Positions 7,704-14,812 are shown, counted from the first letter of the stretch. The stretch is DNA of 27,485 nucleotides from DASSWB01 sp035705495 (GCA_035705495.1 DASSWB010000113.1:1-27485), one strand, 5' to 3'. Translations and numbers: made by a program. Notes: generated by a model not told the origin, from the sequence alone.

Positions 7704-8917
7704 AAAGTTTTTTCAACTTTAAAAATTTAGCTGTTTTTCTGTTCCTGATATCAGGAATACAATCCTTCGCCCAAAACAGGGAAGCACTGGAGCAACGCCG
7801 ACTCGAATTAAGGGAGGAGATCAAAAAAATAAATGACCTTAGAAGCACGAATAAGGCTCAAGAGCAATCAATTATAACACAGGTAGAAGAATTAAATAGG
7901 AAAATATCCGCGACACAAAAATTAATTCGTGTTACCAACCAACAGACAAATTTACTGACAAGGGAAATAAACGAGAATACGCGACAAATCAAAAAGTTGG
8001 AGGATGAACTGAAAATCTTGAAGGAAGATTACGCTGAAATGATCCGCAAATCTTATAGAAGCAAATCACAGCAGAGTCGGATTATGTTTCTTTTTTCATC
8101 CGAAAATTTTCTTCAAGCCTATAAAAGATTGCAGTATTTAAAACAATACGCAAAACATCGAAAAAGTCAAGGTGAAGAAATAAAGGCCAACACTATAAAG
8201 TTGGAGGAGATGAACAAGAGTTTGTCGGAGCAAAAGAAAAGCAAGGAAAACCTGATTGCAGAAAACCGAGAAACCCAAAAAAGATTGGAGGGTGATAAAT
8301 TGAAGCAGCAAGCTTTAATGGAAATCATCAGAAAAAAGGAAGGTCAATTTGCGACACAAATAAAGAACAAGCAACAGGAAATTATTCGAATAGACAAGGA
8401 AATAGATCGTTTGATCAAAGAAGCCATTGCCAAAACGAACAAGGAAAGTGGTTCCACAAGTCGGGACGTTTTTGAACTGACTCCCGAAGCCAAAGTTTTG
8501 GCAGCCAATTTTGCCAACAACAAGGGAAAACTTCCTTGGCCTGTGAGAACAGGAATTGTTGCAATGGGATTTGGGGAAAACAGGAGTTCCGTGGTTTCAT
8601 CAATTACCGTGAACAGCAATGGAGTAAGAATTGAAACCGAGAAAGGAGCCACTGCACGGGCAGTATTTGACGGCGTGGTCAGTGAGGTGCAGGTAATACC
8701 CGGCGCAAATAAAGCGGTAATGATAAGACACGGGGATTATTTGACCATCTACAACAATTTATCCACCATTAGCGTAAAAAGAGGTGATAAAGTCGTCCGT
8801 GGGGAGGAACTGGGGGAAATTGCAAAAAGCAGCAGTACGGGCAAAACGGTCCTTTATTTTTTAATTTATAAAAATATGCAGAAACTGAATCCGGAGGATT
8901 GGATTTATAAAATGTAA
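7700..8917 (+). CDS. EnvC/NlpD-like murein hydrolase activator (degenerate M23 peptidase fold)
   Basis: A 405-residue protein with a signal peptide (cleaved near SFA|Q), a long periplasmic coiled coil (about residues 28-245, rich in Glu, Lys and Gln) and a C-terminal LytM/M23 domain (about 275-405). This is the EnvC layout: the coiled coil binds the divisome and the LytM domain activates an N-acetylmuramoyl-L-alanine amidase at the septum. The zinc ligands of active M23 enzymes appear lost: the HxxxD position reads NGVRIE, and the final HxH position reads VLYFLIY. It should therefore activate rather than cut, as in E. coli EnvC. It is the last gene of the envelope operon and converges on the thioesterase gene. 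Confidence 0.88.
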   Translation: MKSFFNFKNLAVFLFLISGIQSFAQNREALEQRRLELREEIKKINDLRSTNKAQEQSIITQVEELNRKISATQKLIRVTNQQTNLLTREINENTRQIKKLEDELKILKEDYAEMIRKSYRSKSQQSRIMFLFSSENFLQAYKRLQYLKQYAKHRKSQGEEIKANTIKLEEMNKSLSEQKKSKENLIAENRETQKRLEGDKLKQQALMEIIRKKEGQFATQIKNKQQEIIRIDKEIDRLIKEAIAKTNKESGSTSRDVFELTPEAKVLAANFANNKGKLPWPVRTGIVAMGFGENRSSVVSSITVNSNGVRIETEKGATARAVFDGVVSEVQVIPGANKAVMIRHGDYLTIYNNLSTISVKRGDKVVRGEELGEIAKSSSTGKTVLYFLIYKNMQKLNPEDWIYKM

Positions 8918-8960
8918 ACTATATTTTTTAAAGTAAAAAGACGGTTTTTAATCGTTTAGG

Positions 8961-9060
8961 GTTTAATTCCCCGATGCTTGCGTCGTTTTTCCTTTTTGGA
9001 ATTTGGGATTTGTTTTTTTGGAATTTGATACCTCGTATGCCTGCAACGGGGTGGTTCATT
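8961..9060. repeat. Dispersed-repeat remnant between convergent genes
   Basis: The non-coding gap carries ATTCCCCGATGCTTGCGTCG (8965-8984) and, about 45 bp on, CCTCGTATGCCTGCAACGGGG (9031-9051), followed by TGGTTCATT. Together they look like the two parts of a 'CCCCGnTGCTTGC...CGGGGTGGTTCATT' element frequent in Flavobacteriaceae intergenic DNA (from memory), split by an insert. The insert holds TTTTTGGAATTTG twice (8993-9005 and 9015-9027). No clean terminator is visible, though both flanking genes end here. Confidence 0.45.
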
Positions 9061-9571
9061 TTTCGAAAAACAAAGCTTTTAACTCTGTGGCATCAGAAGG
9101 TTTCATCTTCCCGGCCAATACCAGACTTAATTGTTTTCTTCGTAAAGCGGCTTCATAACGTGCTTTTTCAAGTTCGGTTTCTGGTTGCAAAGGTGGAATT
9201 TGAACTGGAGCGCCAGTTTCGTCAACCGCAACAAAAGTATAAATGGCCTCGTTTGCCTTGCTTTTTTTTCCGCTTTCACGGTCTTCAACCCAAACATCAA
9301 TAAATATTTCCATTGAAGTTGTAAACGCCCGTGATACGGCTGCTTCAACGGTAACAACACTTCCAACGGGCACTGCCTTGTTAAAAGCAACGTGATTTAC
9401 AGAAGCAGTGACAACAATTCGTCGGCTATGCCTTCTAGCAGCAATACTCGCAGCACGATCCATTCGCGCGAGCAATTCACCTCCAAAAAGATTGTTCAGC
9501 GGATTTGTTTCGCTTGGTAAAACCAAATCTGTTAAAATTGTACGGGAATCTTGTGGAACTCGTGCTTGCAT
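9056..9571 (-). CDS. Acyl-CoA thioesterase (hotdog fold)
   Basis: A 171-residue hotdog-fold acyl-CoA thioesterase that hydrolyses acyl-CoA to free fatty acid and CoA in the cytoplasm. Key stretches are NPLNNLFGGELLARMDRAAS (about residues 23-42, the catalytic Asn/Asp-containing helix), SVNHVAFNKAVPVGSVVTVEA, and ANEAIYTFVAVDETGAP, matching the YciA/BACH group. Length is normal for a single-domain enzyme. The start at 9571 is supported by a perfect -7 box at 9588-9595. It lies 59 bp downstream of the HU/SPOR gene in the same direction but probably has its own promoter. Chain-length preference cannot be inferred. Confidence 0.92.
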   Translation of the reverse strand: MQARVPQDSRTILTDLVLPSETNPLNNLFGGELLARMDRAASIAARRHSRRIVVTASVNHVAFNKAVPVGSVVTVEAAVSRAFTTSMEIFIDVWVEDRESGKKSKANEAIYTFVAVDETGAPVQIPPLQPETELEKARYEAALRRKQLSLVLAGKMKPSDATELKALFFEK

Positions 9572-9587
9572 ACTACCAATTTTGCCG

Positions 9588-9595
9588 CAAAGGTA
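9588..9595 (-). promoter_or_regulatory. -7 promoter box for the thioesterase gene (TACCTTTG on the minus strand)
   Basis: Perfect TAnnTTTG on the minus strand, about 16 bp before the start codon, giving a very short leader. Confidence 0.55.
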
Positions 9596-9630
9596 GTGTG
9601 GTTTATTTTATTTTCGGACTTAAAAAAATA

Positions 9631-10548
9631 TTAAAGTTCTTGTATCAATAACCACGCGCCACTATTGTGATTGCGCTGAATGTCCTTAAGAGATTTCAAT
9701 GCTTCGGACCTAGTTTCGTAACTGCTGTAAATTACCTGATGTAAACCATATTTGTTAACGCCGATTTCCTTTGCTTTATAACCAAGGGATTGAAGTTCTT
9801 TCACCTTCTTCTCTGCGTTTTCTTGTACACGAAAGGCGCCAGCAACAAGGTGATAGTTGCCTTTTTGTTTAACCACATTTAATTGAACCGCGGGAAGTGG
9901 GCTCTCAATAAAAAAAGTCGCTTGTTGAATTTGCTGCTCTAATTTGTTTTCTGCTTTTTGTTGTTCGGCAAGGTTTTGTTCTGTTATCTTATTATTATAA
10001 ACCTGCATCCCGCCAAAACCTGAAACGCCCAGTACAATGAGACCAATAGCCGCGTACTTTAAATACGGATGCAGATAATTTGTTTTGCTATGTGCGACCG
10101 TAATGGTTTGTTGAGGTAATTGATATTCCCGTTCAATTGCTTCGGAAGTGAAGGCGGACAAACCAAAGGCTTCTGTAAGATAATTTACTTTTTCGTTTGG
10201 TTCAAATTGAATTTTTTCTTCTTCGGTCATTGACAGAAAACCAATGTTTTCAATTTCAATTCTTTTGCCCGATTCTATTTCGGTTTGAAGAAAATGAAGA
10301 TATTGCTGAAGCTTTTCAAAAGCAGTTTCATAACTGATTTTTTCGGATTTTGAAATATAATTGACCAGCAATCCGTCATTCTGCTTTAACTGGACATTAA
10401 ATGAAATCGATTTAAAAGGAGGAGCAAATTGATGTGTGCCTTTTATTACTTGTGCAGATTTCCGGTTGGTCAAAAAGGCTCCAAAGCCCGGTAAAATAAC
10501 ACATTCATATCTGTAAAGAAGGTCGCTTATGTAATTTGCTATCGTCAT
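9631..10548 (-). CDS. HU-like (CCDC81-type) and SPOR domain membrane protein
   Basis: A 305-residue protein of a Bacteroidota family. Residues 1-60 (IANYISDLLYRYECVILPGFGAFL) and about 60-125 correspond to the two CCDC81-like prokaryotic HU domains. A single membrane segment follows at about 164-184 (YAAIGLIVLGVSGFGGMQVY), then a linker and a C-terminal SPOR domain (about 230-305, YHLVAGAFRVQENAEKKVKE ... YSSYETRSEALKSL). SPOR domains bind denuded septal peptidoglycan. The N-terminus should be cytoplasmic, so the protein could link an HU-like intracellular module to the division septum. A -7 box sits immediately upstream of the ATG, suggesting a leaderless or nearly leaderless mRNA. Confidence 0.9.
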   Translation of the reverse strand: MTIANYISDLLYRYECVILPGFGAFLTNRKSAQVIKGTHQFAPPFKSISFNVQLKQNDGLLVNYISKSEKISYETAFEKLQQYLHFLQTEIESGKRIEIENIGFLSMTEEEKIQFEPNEKVNYLTEAFGLSAFTSEAIEREYQLPQQTITVAHSKTNYLHPYLKYAAIGLIVLGVSGFGGMQVYNNKITEQNLAEQQKAENKLEQQIQQATFFIESPLPAVQLNVVKQKGNYHLVAGAFRVQENAEKKVKELQSLGYKAKEIGVNKYGLHQVIYSSYETRSEALKSLKDIQRNHNSGAWLLIQEL

Positions 10549-10553
10549 TGAAG

Positions 10554-10561
10554 CAAATGTA
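10554..10561 (-). promoter_or_regulatory. -7 promoter box for the HU/SPOR gene (TACATTTG on the minus strand)
   Basis: Perfect TAnnTTTG on the minus strand, only 5 bp before the ATG (10548). Transcription would begin at or within a base or two of the start codon. Confidence 0.5.
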
Positions 10562-10726
10562 GAAAATTTTAGTTTTTGAAAAAACAGCTTCGGTTTAATT
10601 TATCAACAAATAAAAAGTGCTTTTTTTCCGCCAAAAAATTAGGAGCTTTAATTGTATATTGGCGTTTGCTTCGGAATTTATCCAGCGCAGTAACATAATC
10701 TATCAACACTTTAAGACGCTATTCCC

Positions 10727-11827
10727 TTGAGCGACAACGAACTGATTTCCCTTTTGGCTTTGCAGCAACTTTCCAACATTGGGGACAGTACCGCAAAGAA
10801 ATTGCTTCAACATTTGGGATCGGCAGAAGCTATTTTCAAGGAGAAAAAACAAAATCTTCTAAAAATAGAAGGCATCGGAAGTATTAAAGTCAAAGATTTG
10901 CACAATCCAGATCATATTGAAGCGGCCGAAAAGGAACTGCAATACATCAGGGACAATAATATAGATGTTCATTATTTTAAAGATAAATCCTATCCAGAGC
11001 GATTGAAATATTGCATGGACGGTCCCATTTTATTGTTCAGCAGAGGAAATATTGATCTTCAAAACAAAAAAATTCTCAGCATCGTCGGTGCCAGAAAAGT
11101 CACTACCCACGGAATTGCCTTCACTGAAAAATTTATTGAAGAGCTTGCGCCGGTAAATCCTGTAATCGTTTCTGGATTTGCTTACGGAGTTGATATCACA
11201 GCACAAAAAGCGGCAGTAAAAAATAATTTGCAAACCATTGGTTGTTTGGCGCACGGATTAAATCAGATATATCCAAAAACGCACGAGAAATACGTAAAAG
11301 AAGTAATTGAAAACGGCGGCTTCTTCACTGATTTTTGGAGCACATCCAACTTCGATAGAAATAATTTCCTGAAACGAAACAGGATTATAGCCGGTTTAAG
11401 TGAAGCCACCGTGGTTATAGAAAGTGCTGAAAAAGGAGGCTCTTTGGTCACTGCCGACATTGCGAATTCATACAATAGAGAGGTTTTCGCGGTGCCGGGA
11501 AGATCAACCGATGCACAGAGCAAGGGCTGTAACAACTTGATCAAATCACAACAAGCACATTTACTTACAAGTGCGGCCGACTTGATTTACTTGTTGGACT
11601 GGGAATTGAAAGAAAAAAAACAACCCATACAAAAACAACTTTTTGTTGAATTGGAACCAGAGGAAAAAGCAGTTTTTTCATTTTTAAAAAATCAAGGAAA
11701 GGAACAGATGGATTTGATTGGGATCGGGTGCAACTTACCAACATATAAATTGGCCACTATTCTTTTTAATATGGAGATGAAAGGTGTGGTGAGACCGTTG
11801 CCGGGAAAAACTTTTGAATTGGCATGA
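10727..11827 (+). CDS. dprA: DNA-processing protein DprA
   Basis: A 366-residue DprA/Smf protein, the cytoplasmic mediator that loads RecA onto incoming single-stranded DNA during natural transformation. An N-terminal helix-hairpin-helix-like region (LLALQQLSNIGDSTAKKLLQ ... IEGIGSIKVKDL) precedes the Rossmann domain. That domain carries SIVGARKVTTHG, VIVSGFAYGVD, QIYPKTH, RNRIIAGLSEATVVIE, KGGSLVTADIA and REVFAVPG. The C-terminus (about 300-366) is the winged-helix DML1-like domain, ending RPLPGKTFELA. Start: TTG at 10727 gives the usual MSxNELI opening; no suitable ATG is nearby. Degenerate copies of its last codons occur downstream at 12416-12463 and 14647-14684, marking rearrangement after this gene. 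Confidence 0.96.
   Translation: MSDNELISLLALQQLSNIGDSTAKKLLQHLGSAEAIFKEKKQNLLKIEGIGSIKVKDLHNPDHIEAAEKELQYIRDNNIDVHYFKDKSYPERLKYCMDGPILLFSRGNIDLQNKKILSIVGARKVTTHGIAFTEKFIEELAPVNPVIVSGFAYGVDITAQKAAVKNNLQTIGCLAHGLNQIYPKTHEKYVKEVIENGGFFTDFWSTSNFDRNNFLKRNRIIAGLSEATVVIESAEKGGSLVTADIANSYNREVFAVPGRSTDAQSKGCNNLIKSQQAHLLTSAADLIYLLDWELKEKKQPIQKQLFVELEPEEKAVFSFLKNQGKEQMDLIGIGCNLPTYKLATILFNMEMKGVVRPLPGKTFELA
11790..11827 (+). repeat. dprA 3'-end repeat, copy 1 (inside dprA)
   Basis: The last 38 nt of dprA, including its TGA. The first 29 nt (11790-11818) recur exactly at 14647-14675, and the full 38 nt recur at 14647-14684 with two mismatches. A more diverged version lies at 12416-12463. Confidence 0.9.
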
Positions 11828-11913
11828 GGTTTATCTGGACTTTTTCAAAGCAAAACTTGCTTAATTCGGTAAATTTCAGAAGATTTGCACTTCTTCCCTG
11901 AAAAAATAAAGAA

Positions 11914-12339
11914 ATGAAAAAAGCTGTAATTTTCCTGAATCTTCTGCTGCTTATTATTTGTTTCTCTTGTAGTAATGATGATAATTCTACTTCAGCTGAA
12001 CCAACAGATTTAATTGTGGGAAAATGGAATCTTGAAGGTATTGAAAGCAATGGTGAATACATACAGCCTAACGAATGTGAGGCAAATTCTTTTTGGGAAT
12101 TTTTTCAAAATGGCGAATTGACGATGCTTATGTATGGAATAAGTCCTCAAAACGGGGAATGTGAAGGGGAACTCGAAGATCTAAGTCATTGGGAAAAAAC
12201 AGGAGAAAATCTTTATATGCTCACTGATTCCGAAGAAGCGGAAGGAGGCATTCTTGAAATTACGTTCTCTGACGGAAATGAATTAATGATAACCAGCAAT
12301 GCCAGTGAATCTATTCATTTCTATATGAGGAGAGAATAA
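11914..12339 (+). CDS. Lipocalin-like lipoprotein (copy 1)
   Basis: A 141-residue lipoprotein with signal MKKAVIFLNLLLLIICFSC (lipobox CFS|C), an acidic SNDDNSTS linker and a small domain opening DLIVGKWNLEGIES. This fits the Lipocalin_4 or lipocalin-like group of short secreted Bacteroidota proteins. Two Cys residues, in NECEAN and GECEGE, are placed as in the neighbouring paralogs and may form a disulfide. The ligand is unknown. It lies 86 bp after dprA. Two further lipocalin-like lipoproteins lie nearby (12599-13057 on the minus strand, 14813-15241), indicating local gene duplication. No perfect promoter box was found upstream, so read-through from dprA is possible. Confidence 0.78.
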   Translation: MKKAVIFLNLLLLIICFSCSNDDNSTSAEPTDLIVGKWNLEGIESNGEYIQPNECEANSFWEFFQNGELTMLMYGISPQNGECEGELEDLSHWEKTGENLYMLTDSEEAEGGILEITFSDGNELMITSNASESIHFYMRRE

Positions 12340-12415
12340 TTTGACACCTAAAAATGCGGAACGCAGCCGATATTCATCTAAGAATAGGTTTTACATTTTA
12401 AAGATTTATAAAAAA

Positions 12416-12463
12416 ATGAAAAGCTTGGTAAAACCATTTCGTGGAAAAGTTTTCGAGTTGATA
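12416..12463 (+). pseudogene. Diverged remnant of the dprA 3' end (copy 3)
   Basis: Read in frame, these 16 codons give MKSLVKPFRGKVFELI, against MKGVVRPLPGKTFELA at the end of DprA: 9 identical residues and about 33 of 48 bases identical by eye. Similarity seems to continue into the downstream flank (T5-A-rich stretch at about 12467-12496 against 11841-11866). The frame runs on to a TAA at 12491. It lies 76 bp after lipocalin-like copy 1. Shorter and weaker than copy 2, so chance cannot be excluded. The rest of the gap 12340-12598 holds only the terminator below. Confidence 0.45.
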
Positions 12464-12543
12464 TTGGTTTTTGGAAAGGCAGAAAATATTTAATCAATCT
12501 TTTTCCGTATTTGTCAAGGAATAACGAATAATTATCACACAAC

Positions 12544-12579
12544 AAAAAACACCTTGTGTTCAAATACAAAAGGTGTTTT
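12544..12579 (-). terminator. Rho-independent terminator for the 12599-13057 gene
   Basis: Arms 12546-12555 (AAAACACCTT) and 12570-12579 (AAGGTGTTTT) pair perfectly over 10 bp. On the minus strand the stem is followed by further T residues. It starts about 20 nt after the stop of the lipocalin-like gene on that strand. Confidence 0.8.
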
Positions 12580-12598
12580 AAGGTCAAATCATCTTAGA

Positions 12599-13057
12599 TC
12601 AAGCTTTTTTGAGTACCAATAAAACTCCATTCTGATCATCGCCCGTTCGAATTTTCAATGTCGTATCTGTAAGTTCCAGAACCTCATAAACATTATAATT
12701 TATATTTAGAGTCGTTCCCTCAAGGTTCCAATCATAAGTAGAAACATCTTCATAACATTGGTCGTCTCCGCCTAGATAATAATATACATCCTGCATGGTA
12801 GAATCATCCGAGAATGCCATATGGTCCATTCCGCATAAATCAGGTGCACTATGTTCATAATCTACTAAGGTTCCTTCTCCCATATAGATCTCTTGTGTTT
12901 TGTGGAAATTCCATTGCCCAATTATATTAAGAACTTCATCAGGGTTTCCACCGTCATCAGTGCCACCATCATCAGTGCTATTATCATCTTTGCTACAACT
13001 AAATAATAGTGTTGTAAAACATAAAATAAGCGCGTAAATAATTTTATTTTTTTTCAT
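12599..13057 (-). CDS. Lipocalin-like lipoprotein (copy 2)
   Basis: A 152-residue lipoprotein with signal MKKNKIIYALILCFTTLLFSC (lipobox LFS|C). The linker is rich in Asp, Gly and Thr (DDGGTDDGG is a short repeat), then comes IIGQWNFHKTQE, the lipocalin-like opening. Two internal Cys residues (DLCGMD and DQCYED) match the spacing idea of the other copies. It shares little sequence beyond this pattern with copies 1 and 3, so the duplication is old or it was acquired separately. It lies 51 bp downstream of the lipoprotein at 13109-13711, with no promoter box between, so the two probably form an operon. A clear terminator follows. Confidence 0.78.
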   Translation of the reverse strand: MKKNKIIYALILCFTTLLFSCSKDDNSTDDGGTDDGGNPDEVLNIIGQWNFHKTQEIYMGEGTLVDYEHSAPDLCGMDHMAFSDDSTMQDVYYYLGGDDQCYEDVSTYDWNLEGTTLNINYNVYEVLELTDTTLKIRTGDDQNGVLLVLKKA

Positions 13058-13108
13058 ATTATGTAAGGTTTAAATGTAGATACTACTCAATTTTTTCAGA
13101 ATAAATAT

Positions 13109-13711
13109 TTATAATTTTTCAACTAGACCATTGTCATCTATAAAAATACGGCCTTGGCCATCTTCAATAAACACACCTCCGGGATTTCCGTTATTATCCA
13201 GCATAAATACGGCCATTTGAAAGTTTAAGAAGCCAACCTCGGTATAATTTCCGGAAAGCACAAAAATGGTCTCTGAACTATAGCCTGAAATTTCAGATTC
13301 TAGCTTTAGAAAGATTGAAACACTATCACCTTCGCCTGAAATTAATGCCCCAGTTCCAGAATCTACCTGCATTCCGCCGCTACCTGCGTAAGTCAGGGAT
13401 AAATCATCCAAATTAAGATTGGTCAATTCAAAAGTAACAGGATTGAAGACGCTTCCTTCATTATCAGAAGGCACACTTGTCGCAATCAGTTTACATGGTT
13501 CAATTCGATAAGAACCTTGCACCATAGGAGGGTTGTCTCCTGGATTAACGTGCAATCCCATGTTTTCCATAGTTTCCAATAAGTCCGAAGTCACATAATC
13601 TTCAATGGCGTTTCTTGAACCATTAAAGGAGCCTGAATCTTCATCCTTTGAACATGAAACTACAGTAAGAATGACCAAAACGAATGCTAATATTAATTTT
13701 ATTTGCTTCAT
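13109..13711 (-). CDS. Hypothetical lipoprotein
   Basis: A 200-residue lipoprotein of unknown function. MKQIKLILAFVLVILTVVSC is a lipoprotein signal (lipobox VVS|C), followed by SKDEDSGSFNGS. The mature part is acidic and Gly/Ser-rich with beta-like stretches (VTFELTNLNLDDLSLTYAGSG, IFVLSGNYTEVGFLNFQMAVFML). The frame could start 14 codons upstream at 13753, but that overlaps a perfect minus-strand -7 box at 13751-13758; the ATG at 13711 is therefore preferred. It is divergent from the PAS-LuxR regulator, which makes that regulator a natural candidate controller. That link is inference. Confidence 0.75.
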   Translation of the reverse strand: MKQIKLILAFVLVILTVVSCSKDEDSGSFNGSRNAIEDYVTSDLLETMENMGLHVNPGDNPPMVQGSYRIEPCKLIATSVPSDNEGSVFNPVTFELTNLNLDDLSLTYAGSGGMQVDSGTGALISGEGDSVSIFLKLESEISGYSSETIFVLSGNYTEVGFLNFQMAVFMLDNNGNPGGVFIEDGQGRIFIDDNGLVEKL

Positions 13712-13750
13712 AATTTTAATTTTGTATAAGTTGTGAGAATTATCTGTTGT

Positions 13751-13758
13751 CAAAAGTA
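13751..13758 (-). promoter_or_regulatory. -7 promoter box for the lipoprotein pair (TACTTTTG on the minus strand)
   Basis: Perfect TAnnTTTG on the minus strand, 39 bp before the ATG at 13711. It faces a divergent box at 13815-13822. Confidence 0.6.
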
Positions 13759-13814
13759 ATATGCTCTGGGTTTTAAAGGAATACTCATTTGTGGGTATTT
13801 TTTACTTAAATTGG

Positions 13815-13822
13815 TATATTTG
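13815..13822 (+). promoter_or_regulatory. -7 promoter box for the PAS-LuxR gene (TATATTTG)
   Basis: Perfect TAnnTTTG, 29 bp before the TTG start at 13852. Confidence 0.6.
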
Positions 13823-13851
13823 ACATTAACCTCTATAATTATTTAAACATT

Positions 13852-14615
13852 TTGGAAAAACTTGTCCTTCAAGAAACTCAGAAAATATGGAATAAAATAG
13901 CCAAAAACAAAACTCCGGGAGACTTAAAACTTGAAGTCGAGATTTATAAAAAGCTGATTAATATTTTTCACGTAGGCGATTACTATTATATGATTTTCAA
14001 TCCGCCACAAATGACAATTGAACATACAAGTGAGTTAATTACATCCGTACTTGGCTATAAAGCGGAAGATTTTACGTTGGAAAGTTTAATTGAAAACATT
14101 CACCCTGATGACCTTCCGTATTTTATGGATTTTGAAGCGACTGTTTCAGAGTTCTTTGTGAAACTTCCGCCTGAAAAAATAATGAAGTACAAACCACGAT
14201 ATGATTATAGGGTTAAAAAAAAGATGGAAGCTATTTACGTATTCTGCAGCAGATTGTAACAATACAAAGTGATGATGAAGGGGCATTACTTCGCACCTTT
14301 GTGGTTCATACCGATATTTCACAATTAAAAAAGGACAACAAAATGACGCTTTCGTTTATCGGTCTTGAGGGCGAACCGTCCTATGTCAATGTGCAAACAG
14401 TACAGAATTTTAGTCCATCAAAGGAGATTTTCACAAAAGGGGAAAAGGAAGTTCTTCTTCATTTGGCCAAAGGGAGTACCAGTCAGGAGATTGGTCAAAA
14501 ATTGTTCATCGCAAGAAACACCGTGGACAAACACAGGCGGAATATGCTTGCCAAAACCGATACTGAAAGTACTATGAAACTCATTATGAAAGCTGTAGAA
14601 GAAGGCTGGATTTAA
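13852..14615 (+). pseudogene. PAS-LuxR transcriptional regulator, split by a one-base frameshift at an A8 tract
   Basis: Two frames together encode one regulator of about 254 residues. The 5' frame (TTG 13852 to stop 14257-14259) gives a PAS-like sensor, including YYYMIFNPPQMTIEHTSE and NIHPDDLPYFMDFE. The 3' frame continues it with DGSYLRILQQIVTIQSDDEG and ends in a LuxR/GerE helix-turn-helix (about 14430-14612: FTKGEKEVLLHLAKG, TVDKHRRNML). The join is at the A8 run 14215-14222: one extra A, or a -1 ribosomal slip on A_AAA_AAG (14217-14223), restores VKKKDGSYLR exactly. It may be a pseudogene, a phase-variable gene, a recoded gene or a sequencing error. Without frame correction only a PAS fragment of 135 residues and perhaps a short HTH protein are made. 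Confidence 0.85.
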
Positions 14616-14646
14616 CTACAAATATTCCTTGTTCCATGGTGAAAAA

Positions 14647-14684
14647 TGAGACCGTTGCCGGGAAAAACTTTTGAACTGGTATGA
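14647..14684 (+). pseudogene. Remnant of the dprA 3' end (copy 2)
   Basis: The first 29 nt (14647-14675) are identical to 11790-11818 in dprA; the next nine match except two positions, and the stop codon is preserved. In frame it reads RPLPGKTFELV then stop, against RPLPGKTFELA in DprA. Weaker similarity extends upstream to about 14627 (TATTC...ATGG, with small deletions) and downstream to about 14723. An in-frame TGA at 14640 shows it is not translated as part of a longer protein. It sits between the LuxR gene and lipocalin-like copy 3, just as true dprA precedes copy 1. Confidence 0.85.
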
Positions 14685-14812
14685 TCTCGATTTTGATAAT
14701 TTCAAAAAAAAATTAAGTAAATAGATAACAACTTTCTAGAATTGTAAGAATTAGCTTGCGTGATAAATATTTTTTTTGAAAATTTACTACAATTAACTCT
14801 AACAAATAAAAC

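Noticed and set aside
8974..9303. 109-codon plus-strand frame overlapping the thioesterase gene
   Set aside because: It is mostly antisense to a well-supported thioesterase, and its start lies in an intergenic repeat.
12378..12587. 69-codon minus-strand frame downstream of lipocalin-like copy 2
   Set aside because: It contains the terminator hairpin and the dprA-tail remnant in antisense, has no recognisable domain and an odd composition.
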